NCBI GenBank assembly: GCA_018242605.1
Contig: JAFEBP010000020.1
Location: forward strand, 1-64,000
Length of the DNA stretch: 64,000 bases
Direction: 5' to 3'
Source: Planctomycetota bacterium
Lineage (GTDB): Bacteria; Planctomycetota; Phycisphaerae; Phycisphaerales; UBA1924
This document shows positions 8,390 to 18,121 of the stretch, piece by piece (position 1 is the stretch's first letter; every line of letters begins with the position of its first letter). The notes beneath the pieces are model-generated. The model saw only the letters and a list, made by a program, of their open reading frames with translations. It was not told where the DNA came from and did not search any database. The position numbers and the translations under genes were made by a program.

Positions 8390-10714
8390 TTACCCAGGCA
8401 CCTTGATCGAGATCGGCTGGCCGTCCGTTCCCTGGCCGGTCAGCACAGACTGGTTATCAAAGATCACCTTGACGTTGCAAGCACGCTTCGGGCGAGCCAT
8501 CTGGCCCTCGGTCTTCGCGACCTTCACGGTGATCGTGCCGCCCTCCTGAACCGCCTCGTATGTCGTCAGCAGGTATTCGCCCTTCTGGTAGCCGTAGCCG
8601 TTGCCGGCGTCCTCGTACAGCGTTCCCGTTGCCTTGCCCGCGGGATCGAGGTTGACGATGAGTGTCAACGGGTCCAGCGGCTTCTCATCAACGTACTGCA
8701 TGTCGGGCCCGGTGGGGAGAATCGCTCCGGGCTTCAACAGCAAGTTGGGAAGATCCTTGTCCGCGGAGGTGGCGAACGCCCGCCACGCGCCCTTGGGCAT
8801 CGCAGACACCCGCGAACCATCGGGCACGACCGAAGCCTTCACCAGCACGGCGTCGCCCAGCAGGAACGCGTCATCCTCCGAGCGCAGGGCCGGGTCGGTC
8901 GGATCAGCGAAGAACAGCGGACGTGCGATCGGCTGGCCGTTGACGCTCGCCTCGTGGAAGAGCGTGTACAGGTACGGGATCAACCGGTAACGACGCTGGA
9001 GGGCTTCCTTGCACGTCGCTTCCACAGCGGGGCCGAAAGCCCAAGGTTCCTTGTTGATGTTCTCCTTGGCGGTGTGCCCGCGGCTGAACGGGAACAAACT
9101 CCCAAACCCCATCCAGCGAGCGAAGAGTTTGCCGTCTCCGTTGCCCGCGAAGCCGCCGATGTCCGGCCCGATGAATGGCTGACCAGACAGGCCCACATTG
9201 AGCGACATCGGGATCGACGTCTCCAGGTGGTACCAGTTGGCGGAGTTGTCACCCGTCCACGTGGCCCCGTAACGCTGGCCCCCGATGTAGTTGGCGCGGC
9301 TCAATACGAACGGGCGCTTGTCCGGCACCGCCGCGGCGATCCCCTCGCGGGTGCCGCGGATCATCTGCATGCCGTACACGTTGTGATACCTGGCGTGCTT
9401 GTCCGCCGCCGCGTCCCCTTGCGGCTTGCCGCTCGGGCCGATCATCGATGGATCGCCGCGATGACGGTTGTCCTCGGGCATCGTCTTGCTCGCCACGTTG
9501 AACACAGCGGGCTCGTTCATGTCGTTCCACACGCCGTCGACGCCCAGCGCCACGAAGTCCTTGTACAACCCGGCCCACCACGCCCGCACGGCCGGATCCG
9601 TGAAATCAGGGAAGTTGCACCAGCCCGGCCATACTTCACCCTCGTACACCTTGCCGTCGGCACGCTTCACCCACACATCGGCCTTGGTGCCCGAATCCAT
9701 GATCGCCTTGTAGTTGGCGATCTCCTTGGCACGCGCTTCCTGCGCCGCCGCGGGCTCCTTGGCGAGATCCTCGGCCTTGCGATCCGCCGGACCTCGGTCA
9801 TCGCGGCTCTTCATGCCCGGATCGATCATCCACACCGTGTGGAAACCCTTGTTGTGCAGATCGGAGTTGAGCTTCTTGGGATCGGGGAAATGACCCCGGT
9901 CGAAGGTGAAGATCCGGAACGCTTCCATGTAGTCGATGTCGAACCAGATGATGTCGCACGGGATCTGCCGCGAACGGAAGCCCTCCGCGATCTCGCGCAC
10001 GCGGCTGTCGGGAAAGTACGAATACCGGCACTGGTGATATCCGATCGCCCACTTCGGCGGCATCGGCATCTTGCCCGTCAGGTCCGCCAGCGTCGTGAGC
10101 ACCGCCTGCGGCGTCGGCTTGTCGATGATGATCGCCCCGAACGCCGGACCGTCCGCGATGAACTGGATCTCGTTGGGGCTGGTGTACGCCGTGTCGATCG
10201 TGCAGCGGTACGTCGTGTCCGCCAGCACGCCGAACGCCGTGCCGTCCGGCCGCACCGCCAGCACCCACGGGTGCGTCTGGTATAGACTCTTGGCCTCGTC
10301 CCCGTACCCGTACGCGTCGGTGTTCCACGCCACGATCTGCCGGCCGTTGCGCAGCAGCGGCCCCGCCGCTTCACCCGTGCCGTACAGCGAAGTGCCCGGC
10401 GTGATCACCACTCGCACCGCCTGCTTGCCCCCGATCGTGCCGAACAGCGGCGTGGGTGACGACCCACCCGCCCCGACAGGAGTTGCCTCCTTCGGCTCGG
10501 CCACCAGTGCGTACGACGGATGCGCCTGCTGCTTCGCCGGCCCGTCCGCGAAATACCGGATCGCGCCCGGAGCCAGTTGCTCCGAAACCGCCGGCCCCGC
10601 CGCGGCGTTCCAGCCGTTCAGAGCAGCGCCGTCGTCCGCGGCGTGCACAATCGGCACACACGCAACGCTGGCCGCCAGGGTGAGAATCAGAGCGATGTGA
10701 CGTTGAAATGTCAT
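8390..10714 (-). CDS. Secreted glycoside hydrolase family 31 (alpha-glucosidase/xylosidase type)
   Basis: About 774 residues. ATG 10712-10714 has GAGGA 7-8 nt upstream and opens a signal peptide ending VHAADD. The body is GH31: an N-terminal beta domain, then the TIM barrel with the nucleophile motif GVWNDMNEP (Asp near residue 396) and the acid/base WTGDNSANW (Asp near residue 487), then a C-terminal beta domain with a DUF5110-like end. GH31 enzymes cleave terminal alpha-glucosides by a retaining mechanism; glucan versus xyloside specificity is not certain. It is divergent from a secreted GH13 amylase, with a 15-bp palindrome between them, which argues for joint regulation of alpha-glucan use. 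The export signal suggests periplasmic or outer-face action. Confidence 0.9.
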   Translation of the reverse strand: MTFQRHIALILTLAASVACVPIVHAADDGAALNGWNAAAGPAVSEQLAPGAIRYFADGPAKQQAHPSYALVAEPKEATPVGAGGSSPTPLFGTIGGKQAVRVVITPGTSLYGTGEAAGPLLRNGRQIVAWNTDAYGYGDEAKSLYQTHPWVLAVRPDGTAFGVLADTTYRCTIDTAYTSPNEIQFIADGPAFGAIIIDKPTPQAVLTTLADLTGKMPMPPKWAIGYHQCRYSYFPDSRVREIAEGFRSRQIPCDIIWFDIDYMEAFRIFTFDRGHFPDPKKLNSDLHNKGFHTVWMIDPGMKSRDDRGPADRKAEDLAKEPAAAQEARAKEIANYKAIMDSGTKADVWVKRADGKVYEGEVWPGWCNFPDFTDPAVRAWWAGLYKDFVALGVDGVWNDMNEPAVFNVASKTMPEDNRHRGDPSMIGPSGKPQGDAAADKHARYHNVYGMQMIRGTREGIAAAVPDKRPFVLSRANYIGGQRYGATWTGDNSANWYHLETSIPMSLNVGLSGQPFIGPDIGGFAGNGDGKLFARWMGFGSLFPFSRGHTAKENINKEPWAFGPAVEATCKEALQRRYRLIPYLYTLFHEASVNGQPIARPLFFADPTDPALRSEDDAFLLGDAVLVKASVVPDGSRVSAMPKGAWRAFATSADKDLPNLLLKPGAILPTGPDMQYVDEKPLDPLTLIVNLDPAGKATGTLYEDAGNGYGYQKGEYLLTTYEAVQEGGTITVKVAKTEGQMARPKRACNVKVIFDNQSVLTGQGTDGQPISIKVPG

Positions 10715-11098
10715 GGCGGAGTCCTCGGCGATGAGTGCTCCCGACCTCGGGAGCCGGGCCACAGCGTAGCCGGTTCATGCACGCGAAAAAGCCACGCTCG
10801 CCGCTCACCGGCGCCCTGCGCCGCGGCCACCAATCGCGCGCCCCGATCCAAGGCCGGCCCCGCGCCGCGATCGCGGACTGTCCCACTCGCAAAAGCCCGG
10901 GGAGTTCAGCGCGCGTTGTAACGGTTACAATCAGAATTCCGGTTGGAAACGGACCACATCCGCGAAATACCGCTTCCCAATCCGGACCGAATCCGTCATA
11001 CTACGCGTATACAACAGACGGGGATTCACGCCTCGCGCTCGCCGCATGACGCGGCGTTTTGGGACTCCGAACACAATCCGATTCTTACGGAGATCAGG
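10715..11098. other. Divergent intergenic region between GH31 and GH13 genes
   Basis: 384 bp with no credible gene. It holds the 15-bp palindrome at 10916-10930, which sits about 200 bp from the GH31 start and 170 bp from the GH13 start. GC falls between about 10920 and 11100, and short AT-rich blocks such as CATACT and GTATAC near 10996-11013 could be part of the GH13 promoter; I cannot pair them with a convincing -35. Confidence 0.6.
10916..10930. promoter_or_regulatory. Palindromic operator-like site TTGTAAC-G-GTTACAA
   Basis: TTGTAACGGTTACAA consists of perfect 7-bp inverted arms around one central base. It resembles operators of LacI-family sugar regulators, which are often palindromes of about 14-16 bp with a central CG. 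It lies in the region shared by two divergent alpha-glucan hydrolase genes, a typical place for such a site. No regulator gene of this family is encoded in the window, so the assignment to a protein is inference. Confidence 0.6.
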
Positions 11099-14008
11099 AT
11101 GCTCACGCTTCGTTCTCAATCTGGTCGACCTCAGAATGAACCCCGTCGCGGTGCGTGCTGCGCACGCCGGATCGCCTTCGCCGCCGTGGTCACCTCTCTG
11201 GCCGGAAGCGCGATGGGACAGGATTGGCAGGAATCCCCCGCACCCATGCTCCAGTGGTTCGAAAGCCCCTGGTCGTCCATGGAACGCAAGATGCCGGACT
11301 TCTTCCTCGCAGGCTACGGCTCTGCGTGGGTGCCGCCCGTCTCCCGTGGCTACGTCTGGCCGGGGTCCTCAAACCAAAACAGCACCAGCGCGGGCTACGA
11401 CGTCTTCGACCGATTCAACCTTGGCACCCCCTCCGCGCAGACCGCCTACGGCACTGAACAAGGCTTCGACGCCGTGGTCGACGAGTTCCATCGTTGCGGC
11501 GCGCAGGTCTACATCGACTCGGTGCTCAACCACGACTCCTCGCGCTCCGGCGATCGCGGCTTCATGGACGACGGCGGCTACCCGGGCCTCTGGCTTAACC
11601 CACCCGCCACCGGCAACAAGTCCGCCACCGACAACTGGGGCGATTTCCACAACGGCACCTCCTCCGGGTACTACCAGAGCGAGGCGCCTCAGAGCGCCCG
11701 CTACTGCCTGCTCAACGGCGACCTCATCTCGCTCATCGACATCGCTCACGAGTCCAACAACTCGTTCATCCGCCAACCCGCCGCGGCGGGCAATCCGCTC
11801 AACATCCCCGGCGGTCGCTACTTCAACAATCCCAACCCGGCCAACACCCGCTTCTATCCCGACCTGTCGCTGGGCTTCGACCCGCCGGTGAACAACCCCG
11901 GCATGTCGTACGCCGGCCCCCTCAACACCGGCATTTTCTCTCCCCCGTGCGATGTGCCATGGCGCAACGAGCCGGCCAGCCAGTTCACGTTCGGCCATTT
12001 CAACACCACCAACCCCTCCGCGGGCGATCCCGTCGCGGAGAACGCCACCGGCTACCTCATGCGCTGGACGCAGTGGATGATGGACGTTCACAAGGTCGAC
12101 GGTTTCCGCGTCGACGCGATGAAGCACATGCCCTCGTGGTTCTTCGACACGTTCTATGACTCCGTCACGCACCTGCGCCGCACCACCCCGGACGGCCGCC
12201 AGGTCAACCCCTTCGTCTTCGGCGAATGCGTCGAAGGCAACGACTTCTGCTTCGACCGCTATGTCCGCAAGCCCAACGGCCGCACCATCGGCCGCAGCGC
12301 CGCCGGCGACGCGTTCTCCAACCGCGACGTGCTCGACCTGAGCGGCGCGGGCTCGCTCCGCAACCTCATCGGCGCGGGCGGTCTGGGCGACTGGAACTCG
12401 ATCCTCCCCTCCCACATCGACAGCACCGACGACGGATACAACAACGGCAGCGTCGGCGTCATGCACATCTTCAGCCACGACAACGGCACCACCGGCCAGG
12501 GCAACGCCGTCCCCCCCACGCCCACATACCGCCAGCAGGGCTGGTACGCCTACGCCTACATGCTGATGCGCACCGGCCAGACCGAGGTCTTCTACAACGC
12601 CAAGGGCATCAGCCGCACCGGCTCGGGCTTCTATCCCAAGAACGGCCTCCCCAACGCCCTCGGCCAGGACAGCGCCTCCACCAATCCAGACGACACCATC
12701 ACCAACCTCGTCCGACTCTCCAACCAACTCGGCCGGGGCGAGTTCCAGCCCCGCTGGATCGACGCGGACGTCATGATCTACGAGCGTGCCACACGCAACG
12801 GCACCACCGTGCGTGGCAACTGCCTCGTCGCCTGCAACGACCGCTACGACGGCGGCTACGACCAGCGCACCTTCAACACCACCTTCCCCCAGGGCACCCG
12901 CCTCATCGAGATGACCGGCAACGCCACCAACGCCACCGTCGACCCCAACAACGACATCCTGGACGTCATCACCGTCGGCGCCAACGGCTCCGTCACGATC
13001 CGCGTGCCCCGCAACGTCTCCCCCACCGGCACCGAGCACAACAAGGGCTTCGTCATCTACGCACCCGCCATCCCCGCCGGCACGCTCACGCTCACGAACA
13101 CCAGCGGAAACCTGCCCGTCGACGCAGCCTCGACGCCCGCCCACCGCCGCCGCCTCGCCACCGTGCCGATCATCACTTCGGACTCCTTCCAGATCCAACT
13201 CACCACCACCAACGGCGACCCCGGCGCCGGCAACAACAGCAACGCCGACGACAACGCCGTGTTCCGCATCAACGAGGGCTACGACGACTGGAACGGCAAC
13301 GGCCACTCCGACATCGACTACACCAACGCCGTCGTCCCCGGCTACGAGCAGTTCGTCACGCGCCGCGAACCGCTCGCCGATACCGCAAACACCACCGGCA
13401 ACTACGCCCAGGCCATCGACGCCACCCGCCTCGACGAAGGCCTCAACTACATCAGCGTCGTCGCCTTCCGCAAGCGTGACGCCGTTGAAGCTCCCCTCTT
13501 CCGCGAGTTCCGCCAAGTCGTCTACATCGACCGCCTCGCCCCGCAGGTCCGGGCCGAGATCCAGTGTCCCCTCCCCGAGGGCACCACGTCATACTCATTC
13601 AAGGTCCGCGCCCTGGACCGCACCGTCACCGCCGTCCACGTCATCCGCGACCCCGCCAACGTCCCCAACCCCCTCACCCTCGCCAACGCCCTGAACGCCG
13701 CGCCAAGGCTCGACCGCTTCGAGTTCCAGGCCGGCCTCTCCGGCCTCACCCCCGGCGAGCACACCATCCTCGTGATCGCCTTCGAGGAATCCGGCCGCGG
13801 CACCTACCAGTACATCACCTGCCGCGTCGGCGCCCCGCCCTGCTTCGCTGATTACAACCAGGACGGCGGCATCGACGGTGCCGACGTCGAGTCGTTCTTT
13901 ACCGATTGGGAAGCCGGCGACAACAACGCCGATGTCAACGCCGACGGCGGAGTCGATGGCGGCGACGTCGAGACTTTCTTCGCCGCGTGGGAAGCCGGTT
14001 CCTGCTGA
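11099..14008 (+). CDS. Secreted alpha-amylase family (GH13) protein with GC-type dockerin
   Basis: About 969 residues from ATG 11099, preceded by GGAG (11089-11092). A long signal peptide ends at about residue 41 (GSAMGQ). The GH13 barrel shows GFRVDAMKH (nucleophile Asp near residue 339), FGECVEG (acid/base Glu near 374) and FSHDNG (third Asp near 460), plus the early SVLNHDS region. The C-terminal third is beta-rich with Asn/Thr-rich strands. It ends in a dockerin with DYNQDGGIDGAD and DVNADGGVDGGD loops, FF-x-x-WEAG repeats and a terminal Ser-Cys. It would hydrolyse alpha-1,4 glucans outside the cell, and the exported GH31 enzyme encoded divergently could finish the products. A strong terminator follows. 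Confidence 0.9.
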   Translation: MLTLRSQSGRPQNEPRRGACCARRIAFAAVVTSLAGSAMGQDWQESPAPMLQWFESPWSSMERKMPDFFLAGYGSAWVPPVSRGYVWPGSSNQNSTSAGYDVFDRFNLGTPSAQTAYGTEQGFDAVVDEFHRCGAQVYIDSVLNHDSSRSGDRGFMDDGGYPGLWLNPPATGNKSATDNWGDFHNGTSSGYYQSEAPQSARYCLLNGDLISLIDIAHESNNSFIRQPAAAGNPLNIPGGRYFNNPNPANTRFYPDLSLGFDPPVNNPGMSYAGPLNTGIFSPPCDVPWRNEPASQFTFGHFNTTNPSAGDPVAENATGYLMRWTQWMMDVHKVDGFRVDAMKHMPSWFFDTFYDSVTHLRRTTPDGRQVNPFVFGECVEGNDFCFDRYVRKPNGRTIGRSAAGDAFSNRDVLDLSGAGSLRNLIGAGGLGDWNSILPSHIDSTDDGYNNGSVGVMHIFSHDNGTTGQGNAVPPTPTYRQQGWYAYAYMLMRTGQTEVFYNAKGISRTGSGFYPKNGLPNALGQDSASTNPDDTITNLVRLSNQLGRGEFQPRWIDADVMIYERATRNGTTVRGNCLVACNDRYDGGYDQRTFNTTFPQGTRLIEMTGNATNATVDPNNDILDVITVGANGSVTIRVPRNVSPTGTEHNKGFVIYAPAIPAGTLTLTNTSGNLPVDAASTPAHRRRLATVPIITSDSFQIQLTTTNGDPGAGNNSNADDNAVFRINEGYDDWNGNGHSDIDYTNAVVPGYEQFVTRREPLADTANTTGNYAQAIDATRLDEGLNYISVVAFRKRDAVEAPLFREFRQVVYIDRLAPQVRAEIQCPLPEGTTSYSFKVRALDRTVTAVHVIRDPANVPNPLTLANALNAAPRLDRFEFQAGLSGLTPGEHTILVIAFEESGRGTYQYITCRVGAPPCFADYNQDGGIDGADVESFFTDWEAGDNNADVNADGGVDGGDVETFFAAWEAGSC

Positions 14009-14033
14009 TCCACAACCCGCCCCGCCCCCTAAC

Positions 14034-14059
14034 CCCCGCGTGCCGCACGCGGGGTTTTT
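14034..14059 (+). terminator. Rho-independent terminator after the GH13 gene
   Basis: A 9-bp perfect stem (CCCCGCGTG / CACGCGGGG, 14034-14042 and 14046-14054) with loop CCG is followed by five T's (14055-14059). It lies 26 bp past the amylase stop and ends that transcript before the ECF sigma gene. Confidence 0.9.
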
Positions 14060-14160
14060 CTTTCCCGCACTCCGCGCCCCGGGCACACCGCAACCAACCC
14101 CCGCACCGCTCGTATCCCTGGAACACCCCCCGCGCTCCTAAACTTCACCGTCCGCCCCGC

Positions 14161-14751
14161 ATGTCCCAGGCCCGCCACGACATCACCAGCCTCCTCTCCC
14201 GCGCCGGCGCGGGCGATGCCGTCGCCACCAACGAGCTGTTCCCCCGCGTCTACGACGAAATGCGCGCGCTCGCCGCACGCTTCCTCGCCGACGAACGCCC
14301 CGGACACACGCTCGAGCCCACCGCCCTCGCGCACGAGGCCTACATGCGCCTCGTCGGCCCCGCCGACGATCCCAGCGTCACCTGGGAAAGCCGCGCCCAC
14401 TTCTTCGGCGCCGCCGCCAAGGCCATCCGCCGCATCCTCACCGACCACGCCCGCTCCAAGAACGCCCTCAAACGCGGCGGCGGCGCGGCCCGATCCGACC
14501 TCACCGAACTCGCCGCCCCCGATCGTGAATCCGGCGTCGATGCCCTCGCCCTCGACGCCGCCCTCGAGAAACTCTCCGCCCTCGACGAGTTCAAGGCCCG
14601 CATCGTGGAACTCCGGTATTACGCCGGCCTCACCGGCGAAGAAACCGCCCGCGCCCTGGCCACTTCCCCCAGCACCATCGCCCGCGAATGGGCCTTCATC
14701 AAGGTCTGGCTGCACCGCGAACTCAGCGCCCGCGGTATCAACCCGGCCTGA
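14161..14751 (+). CDS. RNA polymerase ECF-type sigma factor (planctomycete TIGR02999-like)
   Basis: 196 residues from ATG 14161. Region 2 carries ELFPRVYDEMRALAARFL and the H-T-L-E-P-T-A-L-A-H-E-A-Y-M-R-L-V block typical of this planctomycete-enriched sigma group. Region 4 is a helix-turn-helix with L-R-Y-Y-A-G-L-T-G-E-E-T-A. A His-Phe-Phe-Gly-Ala-Ala-A-x-A-I-R-R-I-L segment between them is also characteristic. Genes of this group are often followed by a Ser/Thr kinase; here the next gene encodes a secreted protein instead. No anti-sigma factor is adjacent. Confidence 0.85.
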   Translation: MSQARHDITSLLSRAGAGDAVATNELFPRVYDEMRALAARFLADERPGHTLEPTALAHEAYMRLVGPADDPSVTWESRAHFFGAAAKAIRRILTDHARSKNALKRGGGAARSDLTELAAPDRESGVDALALDAALEKLSALDEFKARIVELRYYAGLTGEETARALATSPSTIAREWAFIKVWLHRELSARGINPA

Positions 14752-14883
14752 CCCGCCCTCGCGCCCCGCCCAATCCCGGGGAACCTCCGCCGGTCACCGC
14801 CGCGCCACCCGCCCGCGTTCCACTCCCGCTCCACCCCGCGCCGATACTCGCCGGACGACGACCCATATCCTTCGAGGACCATT

Positions 14884-16437
14884 ATGCAACCCCCCATCCG
14901 CGTGATTATTCTGGCCTCGCTCCTCGCATCCCCCGCGTGGGCCCAAACCACCCCGAAGCGCTCCCCGGCCGCCAAGCCTCCGGCCTCCCAGCCCGCGAAA
15001 CAACCCGCCAAACAGCCCGCCAAGCCGGCGATGGCCGACGACACCCCCGCCGCCAAAGCGCCCGCCTCGGGCGAGCCCAAGCCCGTCTCCAGCCCCTCCC
15101 CGGTGGAGTTCGCCGACGAGCCCCTCAAGCTCGAGAGCATCGGCCTCACCATGCCCATGCCCGTCGGCTGCCTCGGACAGATCGACACCGCCGGCCAGGA
15201 AGTCAGCGCACGCATCGCCCCCAAGGACGCCTCCTGGTCCATCCGCGTCGCAGCGCCCAAAGGCGCCGCCGACATGACCACCGCGCAGGTCGCCGACGCC
15301 GCCATCGTCACCCTCCTGGAGTCCTACGGAATCACCGACAAGGAGTTCCGAGTCCTGGGCACCCGCGGCCGCCTCATCGCCCGCGAACCCCAGGAGGGCC
15401 AGCCCCCGCTCAACATCAACGGCCTCCCCGCCGATCGCTGGTACGTCGCTCTCCCCGCGCTCGAAGGCAAAGCCCCCCTCGCCCGCGGCTTCACCGTCCT
15501 GCGCACCGCACCCGGCCACTTCATCACCTTCGAACTCCTCACCACCGAAGCCGCCCTCGAAAAGACCCGCGGCATGTTCCAGACGCTCATCGCCGCCTCC
15601 ACCATCGCCGACCCCGTCAAGCTCGCCGCCGATCGCGCCGGCGCTGTCGCCGCCGGCCTCAATCTCTTCGAGAATCTGGGCGAAAAGGCCATGCGCGAGA
15701 TCATCGCCGAACGCCCCGAGCGCTGGGAGCGTCTCTACAAGCCCTCCCCCACCGGCTCCGCCAGCGACGAGATCGAGATCGCCTACCGCCGCATCCGCTG
15801 CAAGGTCGGCACCCGCGCCGATGTCTCGGGAGAGAAAAGCGCCCGCGCCGCCGGCGGCAGCACCGAAGGCTTCATCGTGCAGATCGACGCCCGCCTCATC
15901 GATCAGGGCGGCACCGTCGACAGCCGCGCCGCGTACTTCATGACCCCCGACCGATCGGAAGAATCCTGGGTCGTGCAGAACGCCTTCCGCAACCCCAAGT
16001 CCGAACCCTCCGTCTTCACCGAGACCGGCGCCCGCACCGGCAAGAGCATGGTCGTCCGCATCGACGGCACCGGCAAGCCCCCACAGACCATCAAGCCCGT
16101 GCTGCAGGATGAAGGCTACATCACGCAGGTCGAGGCCGCGCTGCTCCCGTACCTGCTCATCCGCCACGGCGTCGCCGCCGAGCACGGCTTTTACGTCTAC
16201 CAGTCGCAGGCCAATACCGTGCGCATGCGCCGCGACTTCGTCGATCAGCCCCCCGACGCCCCCAACTTCTGGAAAATCACCACCCGCCTGTCGGAAGACA
16301 AAAAGCCGCAGATCAGCATCTACAACGATCAGGGCCGCTTGGTCCGCATCGAACAGCCCGACGGCTCCCGCTGGGAACCCACCACCCTGGAAGACCTCGT
16401 CCGCCTGTGGAAGTCCAAGAACCTCCCCATAGACTAA
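14884..16437 (+). CDS. Secreted hypothetical protein
   Basis: 517 residues from ATG 14884 with GAGGA about 6-8 nt upstream. A signal peptide (cleavage near SPAWAQ) is followed by a Pro/Ala/Lys-rich low-complexity linker with three Q-P-A-K repeats (about residues 38-50), then a folded domain from about 75 to the end with no motif I recognise. It contains a WVVQNAFR segment and an E-R-P-E-R-W-E-R-L stretch. It follows the ECF sigma gene by 132 bp and precedes ruvB by 55 bp, so it may be transcribed with either. Confidence 0.7.
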   Translation: MQPPIRVIILASLLASPAWAQTTPKRSPAAKPPASQPAKQPAKQPAKPAMADDTPAAKAPASGEPKPVSSPSPVEFADEPLKLESIGLTMPMPVGCLGQIDTAGQEVSARIAPKDASWSIRVAAPKGAADMTTAQVADAAIVTLLESYGITDKEFRVLGTRGRLIAREPQEGQPPLNINGLPADRWYVALPALEGKAPLARGFTVLRTAPGHFITFELLTTEAALEKTRGMFQTLIAASTIADPVKLAADRAGAVAAGLNLFENLGEKAMREIIAERPERWERLYKPSPTGSASDEIEIAYRRIRCKVGTRADVSGEKSARAAGGSTEGFIVQIDARLIDQGGTVDSRAAYFMTPDRSEESWVVQNAFRNPKSEPSVFTETGARTGKSMVVRIDGTGKPPQTIKPVLQDEGYITQVEAALLPYLLIRHGVAAEHGFYVYQSQANTVRMRRDFVDQPPDAPNFWKITTRLSEDKKPQISIYNDQGRLVRIEQPDGSRWEPTTLEDLVRLWKSKNLPID

Positions 16438-16457
16438 CCTCCACTGAGTTCCGCCGG

Positions 16458-16476
16458 ATCCCGATTCCCGAGTCCC
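16458..16476. repeat. 19-bp repeat in the ruvB leader
   Basis: ATCCCGATTCCCGAGTCCC, identical to 23013-23031. It lies 16 bp before the GTG start of ruvB, between that start and the end of the upstream gene. Confidence 0.85.
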
Positions 16477-16492
16477 TCTTCATCCCTTCCTC

Positions 16493-17539
16493 GTGGCCAC
16501 CGACCGCCTCATCTCCGCTCAGGCCACCCCGCAGGAAGAGCAGATCAACTGGGCGCTGCGCCCCACCGACATCTCTTCGTACGTCGGCCAGTCCGAACTG
16601 ATCGAGCGCCTCCGCATCGCCATCGCCGCCGCCAAGCAGCGCAGCGAACCCATGGAGCACGTCCTGCTCCACGGCCCTCCCGGCCTCGGAAAAACCACCC
16701 TCGCCCACGTCCTCGCCACCGAGATGGGCAGCGGCGTCACCGCCACCTCCGGCCCCTCCCTCGCCCGCGGCACCGACCTCGTCACCGCTCTGCAGCGCCT
16801 CAACCAGGGTGATGTGCTCTTCATCGACGAGATCCACCGCCTCCCCATCGCCGTCGAGGAGTTCATCTACCCCGCGATGGAGGACTTCCGCATCGACCTC
16901 ACGCTCGACAGCGGCCTCTCCGCCCGCACCGTGCAGATCAAGTGCAAGCCCTTCACGCTCATCGGCGCCACCACCCGCGCCGGCCTGCTCTCTTCACCCC
17001 TGCGGTCCCGCTTCGGCATCGTCCACCATCTGCGCTACTACACCCGCGAGGAACTCCTCTTAATCCTCTCCCGCAGCGCGGGCCTGCTCAACATGGGCGC
17101 TCTGCCCGCGCCCGCCGCGACGATGATCGCCGACCGCTCCCGCGGCACACCCCGCATCGCCAACCGCCTCCTCCGCCGCGTCCGCGACTTCGCCCAGGTC
17201 CGCCACAAGGGCGTCGTCAACGCCGACGTCGTCGAAGCCGCCCTCTCGCTCGAAGGCGTCGACTCTCTCGGCCTGGATGAACTCGACCGCAAGTACCTCC
17301 GCACCATCGCCGGAACTTACCGCTGCGGCCCCGTCGGCCTCGAGGCCATCGCCGCCACCATGAACGAAGACTCCGGCACCCTCGAAGACGTCGTCGAGCC
17401 CTTCCTCCTTCAAATCGGCTTCCTCGCCCGCACCCGCCGCGGCCGCGCCCTCACCCGCGCCGCCGCCAACCACCTCGGCATCACCTTCATCGACCCCGAT
17501 GCCGACCCCGCCAAATCAACCAGCCTCTTCAACGACTAA
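16493..17539 (+). CDS. ruvB: Holliday junction branch migration DNA helicase RuvB
   Basis: 348 residues with a GTG start. All RuvB landmarks are present: the N-terminal LRP-x-x-x-x-x-YVGQ motif, Walker A HGPPGLGKTTLAH (about residue 60), Walker B LFIDEIHRL, the sensor GATTRAGLLSSPLRSRFGI with the arginine finger, and the C-terminal winged helix (CGPVGLEAIA, GFLARTRRGR). RuvB hexamers drive branch migration with RuvA before RuvC cleaves the junction. ruvA and ruvC are not next to it. An AUCCCGAUUCCCGAGUCCC-type repeat lies in its leader at 16458-16476. Confidence 0.97.
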   Translation: MATDRLISAQATPQEEQINWALRPTDISSYVGQSELIERLRIAIAAAKQRSEPMEHVLLHGPPGLGKTTLAHVLATEMGSGVTATSGPSLARGTDLVTALQRLNQGDVLFIDEIHRLPIAVEEFIYPAMEDFRIDLTLDSGLSARTVQIKCKPFTLIGATTRAGLLSSPLRSRFGIVHHLRYYTREELLLILSRSAGLLNMGALPAPAATMIADRSRGTPRIANRLLRRVRDFAQVRHKGVVNADVVEAALSLEGVDSLGLDELDRKYLRTIAGTYRCGPVGLEAIAATMNEDSGTLEDVVEPFLLQIGFLARTRRGRALTRAAANHLGITFIDPDADPAKSTSLFND

Positions 17540-17639
17540 CCCCCCGCACCTCTCCCCCGCGCCCGAAAAATCTCCCCTCCCCGACGCGCGAAGCCCCCGC
17601 CCCCAAGCGCGAAGCCCACGCTCCCGAACTCCGAGGTCA

Positions 17640-18021
17640 CAGCCCGAAGGGCTGATAGAACTTAGCCGGGTTGAACGAGTCCTCGAGCGAAACCCCCGGA
17701 CCGCCGCACCAAGCGCGAATCCCCGCGCCCAAATGCAAAGCCCCCGCTTCCGGACTCCGAGCCCCCAGCCCGAAGGGCTGATAGAACGTAGCCGGGGGTT
17801 GAGCGAGTCCTCGAGCGAAACCCCCGGGAACTTCGCGCCCCGAACCCAATTGCTTAGCCCCCGCGCCCAAATGCGAAGCCCACGCCCTCGAACTCCAAAG
17901 CCCCCAGCCCGAAGGGCTGATAGAACGTAGCCGGGGGTTGAGCGAGTCTTCGAGCGAAACCCCCGGAAGCAACGCAAAAGGGGAATGCAGCCCGGAGGGC
18001 TGCTAGTAATCGTGCCAATTG
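17640..18021 (+). repeat. Left REP array flanking the Y1 transposase
   Basis: Three direct copies of a roughly 61-bp element lie at 17640-17699 (degenerate), 17767-17827 and 17906-17966. Each has a small hairpin AGCCC-GAA-GGGCT followed by GTAG and a large imperfect palindrome, CCGGGGGTT ... AACCCCCGG, with inner CGAG/CTCG pairing. A different element ends the array at 17987-18021: GCAGCCC-GGA-GGGCTGC, then TAGTAA and a CCAATTG end. A GTAG tetranucleotide 5' of a palindrome is the classical layout of REP sequences mobilised by RAYT transposases. Spacers are 67-79 bp of C/G/A-rich sequence (such as GCGAAGCCC) that also repeat. Confidence 0.85.
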
Positions 18022-18121
18022 TTAGGCTGCCACCTCGCCACGCAACACGCGCTTGAACCCGACGCCGTCGATATCCCCGGCCCCCACTCCCCACACATTC
18101 AAACCCAATATCCTCTCCGCC

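Noticed and set aside
8333..10285. 650-residue plus-strand open frame
   Set aside because: Antisense to GH31, which has the catalytic motifs. Arg/His/Val-rich composition is a shadow.
11369..13516. 715-residue minus-strand open frame
   Set aside because: Antisense to the GH13 gene; composition is that of a GC-rich shadow.
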